Notes: generated by a model from the letters alone, not told the origin. A stretch of 64,000 nt of DNA from Thiohalocapsa sp. (GCA_021736785.1 JAIPFF010000004.1:62001-126000), one strand, 5' to 3'. Positions 43,258-53,437 are shown, numbered from the stretch's first letter. Numbers and translations are program-made.

Positions 43258-44015
43258 CCCAGCGTATCCAGCCAGCGCCCGAGCGGCTCGACGGCGGCAT
43301 GCCGGGTCAAGTCGACCTCGATCGGCGTCACCGATACGAAGCCGTTCCTGAGCGCATGGAAGTCCGTGCCGTCCCCGGCATCTTGCTCCGGGCCCGCGGG
43401 ACCGACCCAATACATCGGACGCCCGCGCGGATCGCGCACTTCGGTGACGGGCTCGGCCTTGTGCCGGTGCCCGAGCCGGGTCGAGCGCATGCCGCGCACG
43501 TCGGCCAGAGGCAGGTCGGGGACATTCACGTTCAGGATGATGCTCGGGTGCATGTCCACGCCGCCGAGGCCGGTGGCAAGTCCGCCCACCAAGCGCCCGG
43601 CGAAGTAAGCCGCCGTCACCAGATGGCGCGGCCGGTGCGCGTCGATGGACACGGCGATCGCCGGCAATCCGAGAAAACGACCTTCGGTCGCCGCCGCGAC
43701 CGTGCCGGAATAGATGACGTCGTCGCCGAGATTGGGCCCGTGGTTGATACCCGCCACGACCAGATCCGGCTCCTCGTCGAGCAGGCCGGTGATGGCAAGG
43801 TGAACGCAGTCAGTGGGCGTGCCGTTGACGCGGATGTAGCCGTTGTCCAGACGCTCGGCGCGGATCGGCACATCGAGCGTCAGTGAGTTGCTGGCGCCGC
43901 TGCGATCGCGATCCGGCGCCACGACGGTCACCTCACCGAAGCGCTTGAGCTCGGCCTCGAGCACATGCAGCCCGGGCGAGCGGTAGCCGTCGTCGTTACT
44001 GAGGAGAATCTTCAT
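43254..44015 (-). CDS. surE: 5'/3'-nucleotidase SurE
   Basis: This 253-residue metal-dependent nucleotidase/exopolyphosphatase starts [20 protein letters not shown], with the metal-binding Asp pair in [23 protein letters not shown] and [13 protein letters not shown] with [20 protein letters not shown] complete the active site. Length is normal. It is the first gene of the surE-pcm-ORF-nlpD-rpoS set, divergent from the Smr gene across 152 nt. Confidence 0.96.
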   Translation of the reverse strand: MKILLSNDDGYRSPGLHVLEAELKRFGEVTVVAPDRDRSGASNSLTLDVPIRAERLDNGYIRVNGTPTDCVHLAITGLLDEEPDLVVAGINHGPNLGDDVIYSGTVAAATEGRFLGLPAIAVSIDAHRPRHLVTAAYFAGRLVGGLATGLGGVDMHPSIILNVNVPDLPLADVRGMRSTRLGHRHKAEPVTEVRDPRGRPMYWVGPAGPEQDAGDGTDFHALRNGFVSVTPIEVDLTRHAAVEPLGRWLDTLG

Positions 44016-44167
44016 CGCACTCGCGCGGGGAGGTCCCTATGAACGATCGGTTGCTGCAAGCGGTCCCATGATACTGGAAAGCCGCGCGCCCCGACACGAC
44101 CGCGCAGCAGGTGTGCCGCCGCTGATATACTGACGTCGGGCGTCGAGATCCAGAGAACATAACGCGC

Positions 44168-44725
44168 ATGAAAAAACCACTTCAGGCTGCTGATTATGCA
44201 CTCTTTCGGGCAGAGGTCGAGGACGCCGAGCCACTACGGCACGATCTCGCCGAGCCTTATCGCGAAGCACCGCCGCCCCTGCCGCGCCCGAGGCCCCCGG
44301 AATCCGACGAAGACGACATCGCACTGTTGTCGGAGAGCGAGGTCGAGACCCACGACTATTTGCTGTTTTCCCGTCCCGGCGTACAGAACCGCGTGCTGTG
44401 GCAGTTGCAACGCGGACAGCTCGAGCCCGGCCTCGAGCTGGATCTGCACGGTCTCACCGTCGTGCATGCCCGAGCAGCGCTGCGCGAGTTCCTCGACGCC
44501 TGCCACGAGCGCCGTATCCGCTGCGCCCGCATCATTCACGGCAAAGGCTATCGCTCGGGCGGCGGCCAGCCCGTGCTGAAGTGCAAGATCAATTACTGGC
44601 TGCGGCTGCGCGACGACGTGCTCGCCTTCTGTTCGGCGACCCGCCGCGATGGCGGCACCGGCGCCGTCTACGTCATGCTGCGAAATCCGAATAAGGGCAA
44701 GAAGGGCCGCGCCGAGATTCGCTGA
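44168..44725 (+). CDS. Smr-domain protein
   Basis: This 185-residue protein has a C-terminal Smr domain: LELDLHGLTVVHARAALREF and RIIHGKGYRSGGGQPVLKCK, with the LDLHG and HGKG motifs. Small Smr proteins (YdaL/SmrA type) bind and nick DNA or RNA. The N-terminal half is acidic and proline-rich. ATG at 44168; a TATACT -10-like element lies at about 44126. Alone, divergent from surE. Confidence 0.88.
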   Translation: MKKPLQAADYALFRAEVEDAEPLRHDLAEPYREAPPPLPRPRPPESDEDDIALLSESEVETHDYLLFSRPGVQNRVLWQLQRGQLEPGLELDLHGLTVVHARAALREFLDACHERRIRCARIIHGKGYRSGGGQPVLKCKINYWLRLRDDVLAFCSATRRDGGTGAVYVMLRNPNKGKKGRAEIR

Positions 44726-44826
44726 CAATCTACACCGCCGACGCTCCGCTCCGCCCGCGCCTCGGCTGCGCGGACATTCCCGTCGTTCCGATCATCATTA
44801 CCTGCGTCCGCCGACCACCTCATCTC

Positions 44827-47800
44827 ATGGCGAAGATTGCTTTCGTGCTGACAGTCCTGTTCCTCGCCGCCACCTCGGCAATGGCGCAGAGCGGGACCGA
44901 CACCGCCGCGACCACCCCGGCGGCGGCCGCAAGCGCCGGCGCACCGGCACAAGACGCCGATGCGCCGGACGAAACCGTTTCCGGGCAGGGGCCGGCCGAG
45001 CCGGTCATCGAGCCGAGCGTCGGCAGCGCCCTGATCGAGCGCCTGATCGAAGAGACCGAGGCCGACAGCAGCCTGTCGGATTCCGTCAAGCAAGCGCGGT
45101 TGGAGCAGTATCGGCGCGTACTCGCGAATCTGGAGCAGCTTGAATCGCTCAAGCAGACCGCGGCGACCTACAAATCCGCCCTCGAGACCGGGCCGGACGA
45201 GATACGGGCGCTGCGCCAGGCCGTGCAGGAAGCCAAGGCGCTTGCCGACGCGCCGCTCGAGCCGCTGCCCGAGGCGACGGACGTCGCGCAAATCGAAAGC
45301 CAGCTCGCGCGCGAGCAGGCACAGGCAGCCTCCGTCGAGGCAATGATCGCCGAGCTCGACAACGCCCTCGACGCCGAAACATCGGAGTCCGCCGATGTGC
45401 GCCGCCGCGCCGGCGAGGCAACCGCCGAGCTCGCGGAGATCGATGCAGCCTTGAACGCCCTGCCCGCCAGCAGCGATGACCCGCGGGATCGGGAGGCGCG
45501 ACGATGGCTGCTGGAAAGCCGACGAGACGCGCTGCGCGCGGAGCTGTTGATGCTCGACCAGCAGCTTCTGAGCGCCGACATCCGCCGTGAACGGGCGGAG
45601 GTGCGCCGGGCGCTGAAGCAGGCGGAGCTCAAAGCGCTCAAGGCGCGACGCGCCTACCTCGAGAATGAAGCGGACCGCCTGCGCCGCCTGGACGCGGAGC
45701 GCGCTAGCGCCGAGACGGCGGCGGCCGAGCGCGAGACCGCCGCGGCCCATCCCGTGGTCAAAAACCTGGTCGAGGCGAACCGGGCGCTCAGCGACCAGAT
45801 CGGCGACATCACCGCGAAGCTGGACCAACTCGACGAACAGCAGGCAGCCCTCGAGCAGACCACGGAGCGCTTCGAAGAAGATTTCCGGACTGCCCAGCAG
45901 CGCCTGGAAGCCGCCGGACTCAACCGCGCCCTCGGGCAGGTGCTGATTGACCAGCGCGAGCAGCTGCCCGCGCTGCCCGACCTGCGCAAAGCAGCGGCGG
46001 AGCGCGCCGATACCATTGCCGAGCACACGCTCAGCCAGATCATGCTGCGCGAGGAGCTGCGCGAGCTCGAGGACATCGACGCCTACCTCGACAGGCTGCT
46101 CGCGGACTTGCCGCCGGCCGAGCAGGCCGCGCTGCGGCCGGACCTCGAAAAGCAGGCCGAGCTTCGCCGGGATCTGTTGACGCGGGCGCTAGCGGTCGAG
46201 GATTCCTATCGCCGCGGACTCGGCGAGATCGATTTTGCCGCGACGCAGTTGCGCGAGGTGGTCGAGCGCTACGACACCTTCTTGGACGAGCGGCTGCTGT
46301 GGGTGCGCAGCGTCGAGCCCATCACCCAACAGAGCTTTGCCGCGCTTCCGGGCGCGCTGCGCTGGGCAGCGGCACCGGCCAATTGGAGGGGGGTGCTCTC
46401 GGTGCTGTCCTTCGAAGCACCGCGCTCGCCGCTGCTCTGGCTCGGGCTCGCGCTCGTCGGCATGCTGCTGTGGCGCGGCGCGGCACTGCGCCGCCGCGTG
46501 CGCGCCACCGCGGAGCATCTGCGGCGCGTGAGCACCGACCGCTACGGCTATACCCTGCAGGCGCTCACGCTGACGCTGGTCGCGGCCCTGCCCTGGCCCT
46601 TGCTGCTGGCCCTGCTCGGCTGGCAGATCCAGGGCTCGCTGCAGGCCGATAGCTTCGCGAAAGCAGTGGGCGGTGCCATGCTCGCCGTGTCCCCGGGTCT
46701 CTATTACCTGCGCGCCTTCCGGCTGATCTGCATGTCCGGCGGGGTGGCCGACCGGCACTTTCGCTGGAGCAGCGAGGTCCTGCGCCAGCTAAGAACGAGC
46801 TTCGACTCGGTGACCTGGCTGCTGCTGCCCGTCGGCTTCCTCGCCGCGCTGATGTTCGGCTCCGGCAATGCCACGTTCACCGCTACGCTCGGGCGCATCG
46901 CGCTGGCCTTGCTTAATGTGGGCCTGGCCGTGCTTACCGCGGCACTACTGCACCCCACACGCGGCGCGGTGAAGAACTTGCTGGCGGCGCGCCCCGGCGG
47001 CTGGCCGAGCAGACTGCGCGGTCTTTGGTACCCACTGCTGGTGGCGGTGCCGCTGGCGCTCGCGGCGCTGGCGCTGTTCGGCTATCTCTACACCTCCGGC
47101 GTTCTGCTGCGCTCGCTGATCAGCGAGCTGTGGCTGGTGCTGGGATTGGTGGTGCTGCACCAGTTGATCGTGCGCTGGCTTGTTCTCACCCGCCGCAGCC
47201 TGGCGCTGGAGGCAGCGCTCGAGCGACGGCGCGTCGCTCGCCAGGCCCAGCACGAACCGGAGGACAAGGGGCCGGCACTGCTGTCCGTCGAGGACGAGCC
47301 GGTCGATCTGGCCTCGCTGGACGTGCAGACGCGGCGGCTCCTGAACACGCTCATCTTCGCGGCCGCGGCCGTGGGCCTTTGGCTGATCTGGTCCGACGTG
47401 CTGCCGGCACTGAACCTGCTCGAGCGCTTCACGCTCTGGAACTACGAAAGCACCGTCGACGGTGTCCCGAGCACGGTACCCGTCACGCTGGCGGACCTCG
47501 GTCTGATCGTCGTCATCGCCGCGCTGTCCGTAGCCGCGGCAAAGAACCTCCCCGCGCTGCTGGAAATCCTGCTGCTGAAAAATACGTCGATGACGGCGGG
47601 AGGACGCTACACGCTGACGACGCTGACCGGCTATACCATTACCGCGGTCGGCGCGCTGCTGGTGGTCGGCACGCTGGGGCTGTCCTGGGGCGAGGTCCAG
47701 TGGCTGGTGGCGGCGCTGGGTGTCGGCATCGGCTTCGGCCTGCAGGAGATCGTCGCCAACTTCATCAGCGGCCTGATCATCCTGTTCGAGCGCCCCGTGC

Positions 47801-48363
47801 GCGTCGGGGACATCGTCAGCATCGGCGACACTACCGGCGTCGTCACCAAGATTCAGATTCGGGCCACCACGATCCGCAACTGGGACAAGCAGGAGTTGCT
47901 GGTGCCGAACAAGGAGTTCATCACCGGCCGACTGTTGAACTGGACCCTGTCGGACCAAGTGAACCGCGTCGTCATTACGGTCGGTGTCGAGTACGGAGCC
48001 GACACGCGCAAGGCAATGTCCCTGCTGCAACAGGCTGCCGCCGAGCATCCGCGTGTAATGACCGACCCGGAGCCGATCATCACATTCGAGGGGTTCGGCG
48101 ACAATTCCCTGACGCTGGTGCTGCGCTTCTACCTCGACAGCCTGGACTTCCGTCTATCGGTCATCACCGACATGCATCAGGCCATCGACGACAAGTTCCG
48201 CGCCGCGGGCATCGGTATCGCCTTCCCCCAGCGCGACATCCATCTTCGTTCCGCCGAACCGCTGGAGATCCACCTCAGCCGTGCCGCGGCTGCCTCCGGC
48301 GCAGGACGCTCCGCAGAAGAGACAAGCTCCGGCGGCGGCGCACACGGCGGCAACGGAGACTGA
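44827..48363 (+). CDS. mscK: Large mechanosensitive channel, MscK (KefA) type
   Basis: This 1178-residue protein has a signal peptide (IAFVLTVLFLAATSAMA), a periplasmic Glu/Ala-rich coiled coil of about 470 residues, many membrane helices from about residue 530, and a C-terminal MscS core. The pore helix and beta domain read VQWLVAALGVGIGFGLQEIV, FISGLIILFERPVRVGDIVS and WDKQELLVPNKEFITGRLLN, typical of MscS/MscK. It should open under membrane tension to release solutes after osmotic downshock. A Ser/Gly-rich tail ends the protein. ATG at 44827. Start of the exopolyphosphatase lies 59 nt after it on the same strand. Confidence 0.92.
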   Translation: MAKIAFVLTVLFLAATSAMAQSGTDTAATTPAAAASAGAPAQDADAPDETVSGQGPAEPVIEPSVGSALIERLIEETEADSSLSDSVKQARLEQYRRVLANLEQLESLKQTAATYKSALETGPDEIRALRQAVQEAKALADAPLEPLPEATDVAQIESQLAREQAQAASVEAMIAELDNALDAETSESADVRRRAGEATAELAEIDAALNALPASSDDPRDREARRWLLESRRDALRAELLMLDQQLLSADIRRERAEVRRALKQAELKALKARRAYLENEADRLRRLDAERASAETAAAERETAAAHPVVKNLVEANRALSDQIGDITAKLDQLDEQQAALEQTTERFEEDFRTAQQRLEAAGLNRALGQVLIDQREQLPALPDLRKAAAERADTIAEHTLSQIMLREELRELEDIDAYLDRLLADLPPAEQAALRPDLEKQAELRRDLLTRALAVEDSYRRGLGEIDFAATQLREVVERYDTFLDERLLWVRSVEPITQQSFAALPGALRWAAAPANWRGVLSVLSFEAPRSPLLWLGLALVGMLLWRGAALRRRVRATAEHLRRVSTDRYGYTLQALTLTLVAALPWPLLLALLGWQIQGSLQADSFAKAVGGAMLAVSPGLYYLRAFRLICMSGGVADRHFRWSSEVLRQLRTSFDSVTWLLLPVGFLAALMFGSGNATFTATLGRIALALLNVGLAVLTAALLHPTRGAVKNLLAARPGGWPSRLRGLWYPLLVAVPLALAALALFGYLYTSGVLLRSLISELWLVLGLVVLHQLIVRWLVLTRRSLALEAALERRRVARQAQHEPEDKGPALLSVEDEPVDLASLDVQTRRLLNTLIFAAAAVGLWLIWSDVLPALNLLERFTLWNYESTVDGVPSTVPVTLADLGLIVVIAALSVAAAKNLPALLEILLLKNTSMTAGGRYTLTTLTGYTITAVGALLVVGTLGLSWGEVQWLVAALGVGIGFGLQEIVANFISGLIILFERPVRVGDIVSIGDTTGVVTKIQIRATTIRNWDKQELLVPNKEFITGRLLNWTLSDQVNRVVITVGVEYGADTRKAMSLLQQAAAEHPRVMTDPEPIITFEGFGDNSLTLVLRFYLDSLDFRLSVITDMHQAIDDKFRAAGIGIAFPQRDIHLRSAEPLEIHLSRAAAASGAGRSAEETSSGGGAHGGNGD

Positions 48364-48421
48364 GCCCCGAGCGCGCTCGCCGCGTATACTGGCGCCCGCC
48401 CAGCTTAGCGAAGAGACTGCC

Positions 48422-49966
48422 ATGGCCGACGCAAACGACCCATCCGACGCCCGCCTCCCGAATACGGCGCCGGCCGAGGCCGCATCCGACAGTTTTGCCG
48501 CGGTCGATCTGGGCTCGAACTCCTTCCATCTGCTGGTTGCCCGCATGGACGGCGGCACGCTGCAGGTCATCGACCGCTATAAGGAAATGGTCCGTCTCGG
48601 CGAGGGGCTGATGCCGGACAAGCGACTGCGCGAGGACGTCGCCGAGCGCGCACTGGCCTGCCTCGAGCGCATGGGCCAGCGCTTGCGCGACATGTCGGCG
48701 CACAATGTCCGCGCCGTCGGCACCAACACACTCCGGCAAGTGCGCCCGGAGACCCGCTTTTTGGAACGCGCGGAGGCCGCGCTCGGCCACCCGATCGAGG
48801 TCATCGCCGGGCGCGAAGAAGCACGCCTCATTTATCTCGGCGTCGCCCACGGACTTGCAATCGGCGACGAAAAGCGTCTTGTCGTCGACATCGGCGGCGG
48901 CAGTACCGAGCTGATCGTGGGCCAAGGCTTCCGGCCGCACTTGCGCGAGAGCCTGCATATGGGCTGCGTCAGTATGTCCGCGCGCTTTTTCGCCGACGAC
49001 AAGATCACCGCCAAAGCGATGGAGCGCGCGGAGTTGCTCGGCGCCCTCGAAGTGCGTCCGGTGCGCGAGCTGTTTCGGCACTCGGGCTGGAGCACGGCCA
49101 CCGGCAGCTCCGGCACCGTCAAGTCCATCGCGGCCGTTATCTCCGCCCAAGGCTGGAGCGAAGACGGCATCAGCGCCGAGGCGCTGCAGAGGCTGCGCGA
49201 TGCGCTGATCGATTTCGGCAAGCTCTCGGCGATCGACCTGAAGGGCCTCTCGGAAGAGCGCAGGCCGGTGTTTGCCGGCGGTGTCGCCGTGCTGCGCGCC
49301 GTGTTCCTGAATCTGGGCATCGGCCACATGCGGGTGTCCGATCAGGCCCTGCGCGAGGGCCTGATCTACGAAATGGTCGGCCGGGTGCAGCACGAGGACG
49401 TGCGCGAGCGCACTGTCGCGACGCTTTGCCGGCGCTTCGACATCGACGCCGAGCATGCCGCGCGGGTGCGCGCCACGGCACTGAACCTGCTCGAGCAGCT
49501 ACGCGACAGCTGGCAGCTCGGGCATCCCAACTATCCCGACATTCTCCGCTGGGCGGCCGAGCTGCACGAAATCGGACTCGCGGTGGCCCACACCCAGTAT
49601 CAGAAGCACGGCGCCTATCTGCTGCGCAATGCAGACCTGCCCGGCTTTACCCGCCAAGAGCAAGACGTGCTCGCCGCGCTGGTGCTCGGCCACCGACGCA
49701 AGTTTCCCACCGATGTCTTCACCGACCTGCCCAGCGGGGCGCGGCGCTGCGCCAGGCGCCTGTGCGTATTGCTGCGCCTGGCGGTATTGATGCACCGCGG
49801 ACGCTCGTCGCAAGTCAAGCCGAGCCCGGTGCTGAAGGCCGCCGACGATACGCTGGTGCTGCGCTTTCCGGAGGGCTGGCTGGACAGGCATCCGCTGAGC
49901 CGGCTCGAGCTGGAGGAAGAGGCATCGCGTCTGGCCGGCGGCGACATCGTGCTGGACTACGCTTGA
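48422..49966 (+). CDS. ppx: Exopolyphosphatase (Ppx/GppA family)
   Basis: This 514-residue enzyme removes phosphate from polyphosphate or hydrolyses pppGpp. The actin-fold ATPase-like loops are visible: FAAVDLGSNSFHLLVARMDG, VRAVGTNTLRQVRPETRFLE, GREEARLIYLGVAHG and VVDIGGGSTELIVGQGF. The C-terminal HD-like half (AAELHEIGLAVAHTQYQKHG, VLAALVLGHRRKFP) fits Ppx rather than the short GppA forms. ATG at 48422 after GAAGAGA. The first about 25 residues are not conserved in type. Confidence 0.92.
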   Translation: MADANDPSDARLPNTAPAEAASDSFAAVDLGSNSFHLLVARMDGGTLQVIDRYKEMVRLGEGLMPDKRLREDVAERALACLERMGQRLRDMSAHNVRAVGTNTLRQVRPETRFLERAEAALGHPIEVIAGREEARLIYLGVAHGLAIGDEKRLVVDIGGGSTELIVGQGFRPHLRESLHMGCVSMSARFFADDKITAKAMERAELLGALEVRPVRELFRHSGWSTATGSSGTVKSIAAVISAQGWSEDGISAEALQRLRDALIDFGKLSAIDLKGLSEERRPVFAGGVAVLRAVFLNLGIGHMRVSDQALREGLIYEMVGRVQHEDVRERTVATLCRRFDIDAEHAARVRATALNLLEQLRDSWQLGHPNYPDILRWAAELHEIGLAVAHTQYQKHGAYLLRNADLPGFTRQEQDVLAALVLGHRRKFPTDVFTDLPSGARRCARRLCVLLRLAVLMHRGRSSQVKPSPVLKAADDTLVLRFPEGWLDRHPLSRLELEEEASRLAGGDIVLDYA

Positions 49967-50203
49967 TCGGCGCCGCCTCCGTCAGCGGCCGAGCAAGGCG
50001 CACTGCAAACAACACGCCGCTGCCGGTGCGCCTCAGCGGCCCGTCTTATCGCCGAGACATCGGAGAAACTGTCGCGGATCAGCGTAAACACCAGTCAAAA
50101 CCGCGCACGATCCTGCTAGAATCTTGCCGCCTCAGTACAACATCGGCAGGCCCTCGGCGCATGCCCGGTCTGCCTTTTTCCGACGATGGAGGGTATCGAC
50201 AAC

Positions 50204-50617
50204 ATGGCCAAACTGTTTTCCGCCGAATGGATGAACGAGCTGAAAGACGCCTGGAACAACGATCCGGAGGTCAGCGGCAAGCTGGCGGATATCCACTTCA
50301 ATTCCATCATCACCTGCGGCTTCAAGGACGAGGATGATCCCCGCGGTGTGTTCGTGGTCGAGAACGGTACCTGCGTGCGCGCCGGTGACTGGAACGGCGA
50401 GTCGCCCGATTGGGATATGCGCGCCGATATGAAGGATTGGCTGAAGTGGGTCGAGAAGGGCATCGGCATGATGGGCATGGGTACCGCCTACGCCACCGGT
50501 AAGCTCAAGTTCAAAACCGGCGACTACGCGGCCATGGTCAAGGATCCGCGCATGGCCGGTCCGTTCGTCAAGAGCTTCAACCTCATGAAGCAGATCGGCG
50601 CCGACGAGCTCGCCTGA
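50204..50617 (+). CDS. SCP2 sterol-binding-like protein
   Basis: This 137-residue soluble protein resembles the SCP2 lipid-binding fold: SAEWMNELKDAWNNDPEVSG, GVFVVENGTCVRAGDWNGES and a late TAYATGKLKFKTGDYAAMVK typical of the family core. It probably binds a lipid or acyl-CoA. I chose ATG 50204 because GGAGGG lies 10 nt before it; ATG 50186 adds six residues without a ribosome site. TAGAAT at about 50113 could be the -10 element. It stands alone. Confidence 0.82.
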   Translation: MAKLFSAEWMNELKDAWNNDPEVSGKLADIHFNSIITCGFKDEDDPRGVFVVENGTCVRAGDWNGESPDWDMRADMKDWLKWVEKGIGMMGMGTAYATGKLKFKTGDYAAMVKDPRMAGPFVKSFNLMKQIGADELA

Positions 50618-50878
50618 GCAAGCGCCCACGCGGTAAACCCGCGACCACGCCCGGCATCGGCCCCTGATTCCGACAATCAACCCGAGCCCTCGCCCCGGAC
50701 AAAGGGATCCGGACAAGCGGTCTCCCCGCCGATGGTGCCCCCGGCAACGGACGCCGGCGGCGCCTCGGATCGAAACAGCGCCTACCGACGGCTGCCGACC
50801 GAGAGACAGACCTCGCCCGCAGAGCGCGCCCGAACCGGCGCCGCGAGCACACAGACCGACGATGTCGGCGTTTTCTCG

Positions 50879-50904
50879 AAGCCCGCCTACGGCGGGCTTT
50901 TTAT
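50879..50904 (+). terminator. Rho-independent terminator
   Basis: AAGCCCGCC-TAC-GGCGGGCTT is a 9-bp stem with a 3-nt loop, followed by TTTATT. It lies 262 nt after the SCP2 gene on the plus strand and insulates the octaheme operon. The rest of the 523-nt gap 50618-51140 holds no gene I can support. Confidence 0.85.
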
Positions 50905-51033
50905 TGGCGACCACCGCTCCCTGCCCTGCGCACCGCGCTTGCGCCGCCGGCGCGGTCGGTCTCCGGCCGGACCGAGCACCCTGGCTTTCGGCTCTCCGTT
51001 TACCGATGCACGCCCGCCGAGTTGTTGATACCG

Positions 51034-51045
51034 CGTTGCGCAACG
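51034..51045. promoter_or_regulatory. Palindrome upstream of the octaheme gene
   Basis: CGTTGCGCAACG is a perfect 12-bp palindrome 95 nt before the octaheme cytochrome start. An imperfect larger inverted repeat follows (CGGAC-AT-GTTG at about 51061 and CAAC-GTCC at about 51085). These could be regulator sites; the regulator is unknown. Confidence 0.35.
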
Positions 51046-51140
51046 TCACTGAAATTGTAACGGACATGTTGCAGCATGTGTGTTCAACGTCCGCGTATCG
51101 CAGCTTGTCCCGAGCCGCCGCTGACCATCGGAGCGCTACT

Positions 51141-52784
51141 ATGCGAGCCTCGATCGCCATCCTGATCTCCCTTCTGGCGCTATGCTTCGCGGCCCCGGTC
51201 TCGGCCGCGCGCGACAACTGGCCGACACCGCCGGCCGCGCCCGTATCGCCGCCGCAAGTCTCCGGGCCGCTGCAGGGCGGCACCGCCGATCATGCCAAGT
51301 TCGAAGAGTTGCAAGGGCCCTTTGCGTCCGGCTCCGAGGTCACCGAAGCCTGCCTCGGCTGCCATACGGAAGCCGGCCAGCACTTCATGAAGAATATCCA
51401 CTGGACGTGGTCGTACGTCCACCCGGAGACCGGCCAGCAACTCGGCAAGCGCTACCTCATCAACAATTTCTGCACCAACTCCCGCGGCAACGAGGGCATG
51501 TGCGCGCAGTGTCACGCGGGCTACGGCTGGAAGGACGAGTCGTTCGACTTCACCGACGAGACGAAGATCGACTGCATCGTCTGCCACGAGACCACGGGTA
51601 CCTATTACAAGACACCCAACAGCGAAGGCCACGAGGCCTGCTCGGTGATGTTCGCGGGCAAGCCGCCCATCGATCTCGCCGCCGTGGCGCGCAGCGTCGC
51701 ACTGCCCGAGCGGGCAAACTGCGGCACCTGCCACTTCAAAGGCGGCGGCGGCGACAACGTCAAGCACGGCGATCTCTCCACTGCGCTGACCGAGCCGCCC
51801 CGCACCCTCGACGTGCACATGGGCGTGGACGGGCTCAATTTCGCCTGCACGGCCTGCCACGTCACCAACCGCCACGTTTGGGCGGGCAGCCGTTACCGCA
51901 TCATCTCCAAGGACACCGAGGGCACCGGCCTCCCCGGCCAGCGCACGGACGTGGCCACCTGTGAGTCCTGCCACGGGCTGTCGCCGCACCCGGTCGATTC
52001 ACTGGCGAGCTTCAAGCTCAACGACCATGTGCAGAGCATCGCCTGCCAGACCTGCCATATCCCGGAATTCGCCCGCGGCGGCGTCGCGACCGTCGTCGAT
52101 TGGGACTGGCGCACCGCCGGCAAGACGCGCGACGGCGAGGGATACCACGAGGAAGGTTACATCCAGGGCAACGGCGAGCACCGTTACACCTACAAGTCCA
52201 TCAAGGGCAACTTCACGTACGACGAGAACGTGGTGCCCGATTACGCCTGGTTCGACGGCCAGATGATCTATACCACCATCGACACGAAGTTCGACCCGAG
52301 CGCCGAGGTCATCGAGATCAACGGCTTCACCGGTTCGCGCGAAGATGCCGATTCCCGCATCTGGCCGTTCAAACGTATGCACACCTGGCAGCCCTACGAC
52401 AAGGGCAACGGAACTTTGGTCTACACGCACCTCTGGGGCGAGGACGACGCCGCCTACTGGGGCAACTACGACATGGGCGAATCCATCGCCAAGGGCATGG
52501 CCGACTTCGGGCTCGACTACTCCGGCGAGTTCGGCTTCATCGAGACGCTGTCGTGGTGGCCGATCACCCACATGGTGGCGCCCAAAGAAGAGGCACTGGC
52601 GTGCGGCGACTGCCACGCGCCCGAGGGCAGCCGTCTGGCATCGGTGGAGGGCGTCTACATGCCGGGCCGAGACCATAACCCTTGGCTCGACATCATCGGC
52701 ACGCTGCTGGTTGGCGGCACACTGGCGGGAATCATTATCCACGGCCTGGTCCGATTCTTCTCGCCCAAGGGAGAGCACCACTGA
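51141..52784 (+). CDS. Octaheme cytochrome c, tetrathionate-reductase (OTR) family, membrane-anchored
   Basis: This 547-residue exported protein has a signal peptide (residues 1-22, ending VSA) and exactly eight CxxCH heme sites at residues 71, 121, 145, 194, 236, 274, 302 and 488. Spacing, including the long gap before the last heme, fits the octaheme tetrathionate reductase family, whose members also reduce nitrite or hydroxylamine in vitro. A C-terminal helix (IIGTLLVGGTLAGIIIHGLV, about 518-537) would anchor it in the membrane, with the hemes in the periplasm. ATG at 51141 follows GGAG. The stop overlaps the cytochrome b start (TGATG), so the pair likely forms a quinol-linked reductase or oxidase. 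The true substrate is not deducible from sequence. Confidence 0.87.
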   Translation: MRASIAILISLLALCFAAPVSAARDNWPTPPAAPVSPPQVSGPLQGGTADHAKFEELQGPFASGSEVTEACLGCHTEAGQHFMKNIHWTWSYVHPETGQQLGKRYLINNFCTNSRGNEGMCAQCHAGYGWKDESFDFTDETKIDCIVCHETTGTYYKTPNSEGHEACSVMFAGKPPIDLAAVARSVALPERANCGTCHFKGGGGDNVKHGDLSTALTEPPRTLDVHMGVDGLNFACTACHVTNRHVWAGSRYRIISKDTEGTGLPGQRTDVATCESCHGLSPHPVDSLASFKLNDHVQSIACQTCHIPEFARGGVATVVDWDWRTAGKTRDGEGYHEEGYIQGNGEHRYTYKSIKGNFTYDENVVPDYAWFDGQMIYTTIDTKFDPSAEVIEINGFTGSREDADSRIWPFKRMHTWQPYDKGNGTLVYTHLWGEDDAAYWGNYDMGESIAKGMADFGLDYSGEFGFIETLSWWPITHMVAPKEEALACGDCHAPEGSRLASVEGVYMPGRDHNPWLDIIGTLLVGGTLAGIIIHGLVRFFSPKGEHH

Positions 52785-53437
52785 TGGCCCTATACCGCGT
52801 CAAGATCTTCAGCCTGTTCGAGCGTTTTTGGCACTGGTCGCAGATGCTGCTGATCGTGGTGCTGCTGATCACCGGCTTCGGCCTGCACGGCTTCCACGGC
52901 ATCTTCAGCTTCGAGCAGGCCGTCACGCTGCATACATCCGCCGCGCTCGCCCTGCTCGTGCTGTGGATCTTCAGCGTGTTCTGGCTATTCACCACGCGCA
53001 CTTGGCGGCACTTCATCCCCACCGTGTCCGGCATGTGGGGCGTGCTGCGCTACTACAGCTTCGGCATCTTCAAAGGCGAGCGGCACCCTTACCGCAAGGC
53101 GTACTGGCGCAAGCACAACCCTTTGCAGGCGCTGGCCTACCTCATGCTGAAAATCGTCCTGTTCCCGGCCATCTGGATCAGCGGCCTCGCCTATCTCTTC
53201 TATTTCGCGTGGCGCGATCTGCCGCGTGCGACCGAGTGGCTGACCGGCATCGCGATGGTGCATACGGCAGCGGCGTTCCTGATCCTCGCGTTCGTTTTCA
53301 TCCACGTCTACATGCTGACCACCGGGCACTCGTTCCGAGACCACCTCATGCCCATGATCAGCGGCTTCGACGAGGTCGATCTGTCGCCCGAGGAAGAGGC
53401 TTACCTGCGCAAGGATCAGCCCGGCGACATCCGCTGA
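52784..53437 (+). CDS. Membrane cytochrome b (formate dehydrogenase gamma / cytochrome b561 type)
   Basis: This 217-residue integral membrane protein has four helices with histidines in heme-b positions: FERFWHWSQMLLIVVLLITG, LHGFHGIFSFEQAVTLHTSA, ALAYLMLKIVLFPAIWISGL and TGIAMVHTAAAFLILAFVFI with HVYMLTTGHSF. That pattern fits the gamma-type quinol-binding diheme cytochromes. It should exchange electrons between the quinone pool and the octaheme protein encoded just before it, with which it overlaps by one base. Normal length. Confidence 0.87.
   Translation: MALYRVKIFSLFERFWHWSQMLLIVVLLITGFGLHGFHGIFSFEQAVTLHTSAALALLVLWIFSVFWLFTTRTWRHFIPTVSGMWGVLRYYSFGIFKGERHPYRKAYWRKHNPLQALAYLMLKIVLFPAIWISGLAYLFYFAWRDLPRATEWLTGIAMVHTAAAFLILAFVFIHVYMLTTGHSFRDHLMPMISGFDEVDLSPEEEAYLRKDQPGDIR

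Noticed and set aside
50862-51140. N-terminal extension of the octaheme protein
   Set aside because: The frame is open but contains the terminator hairpin and palindrome; the signal peptide starts at 51141.
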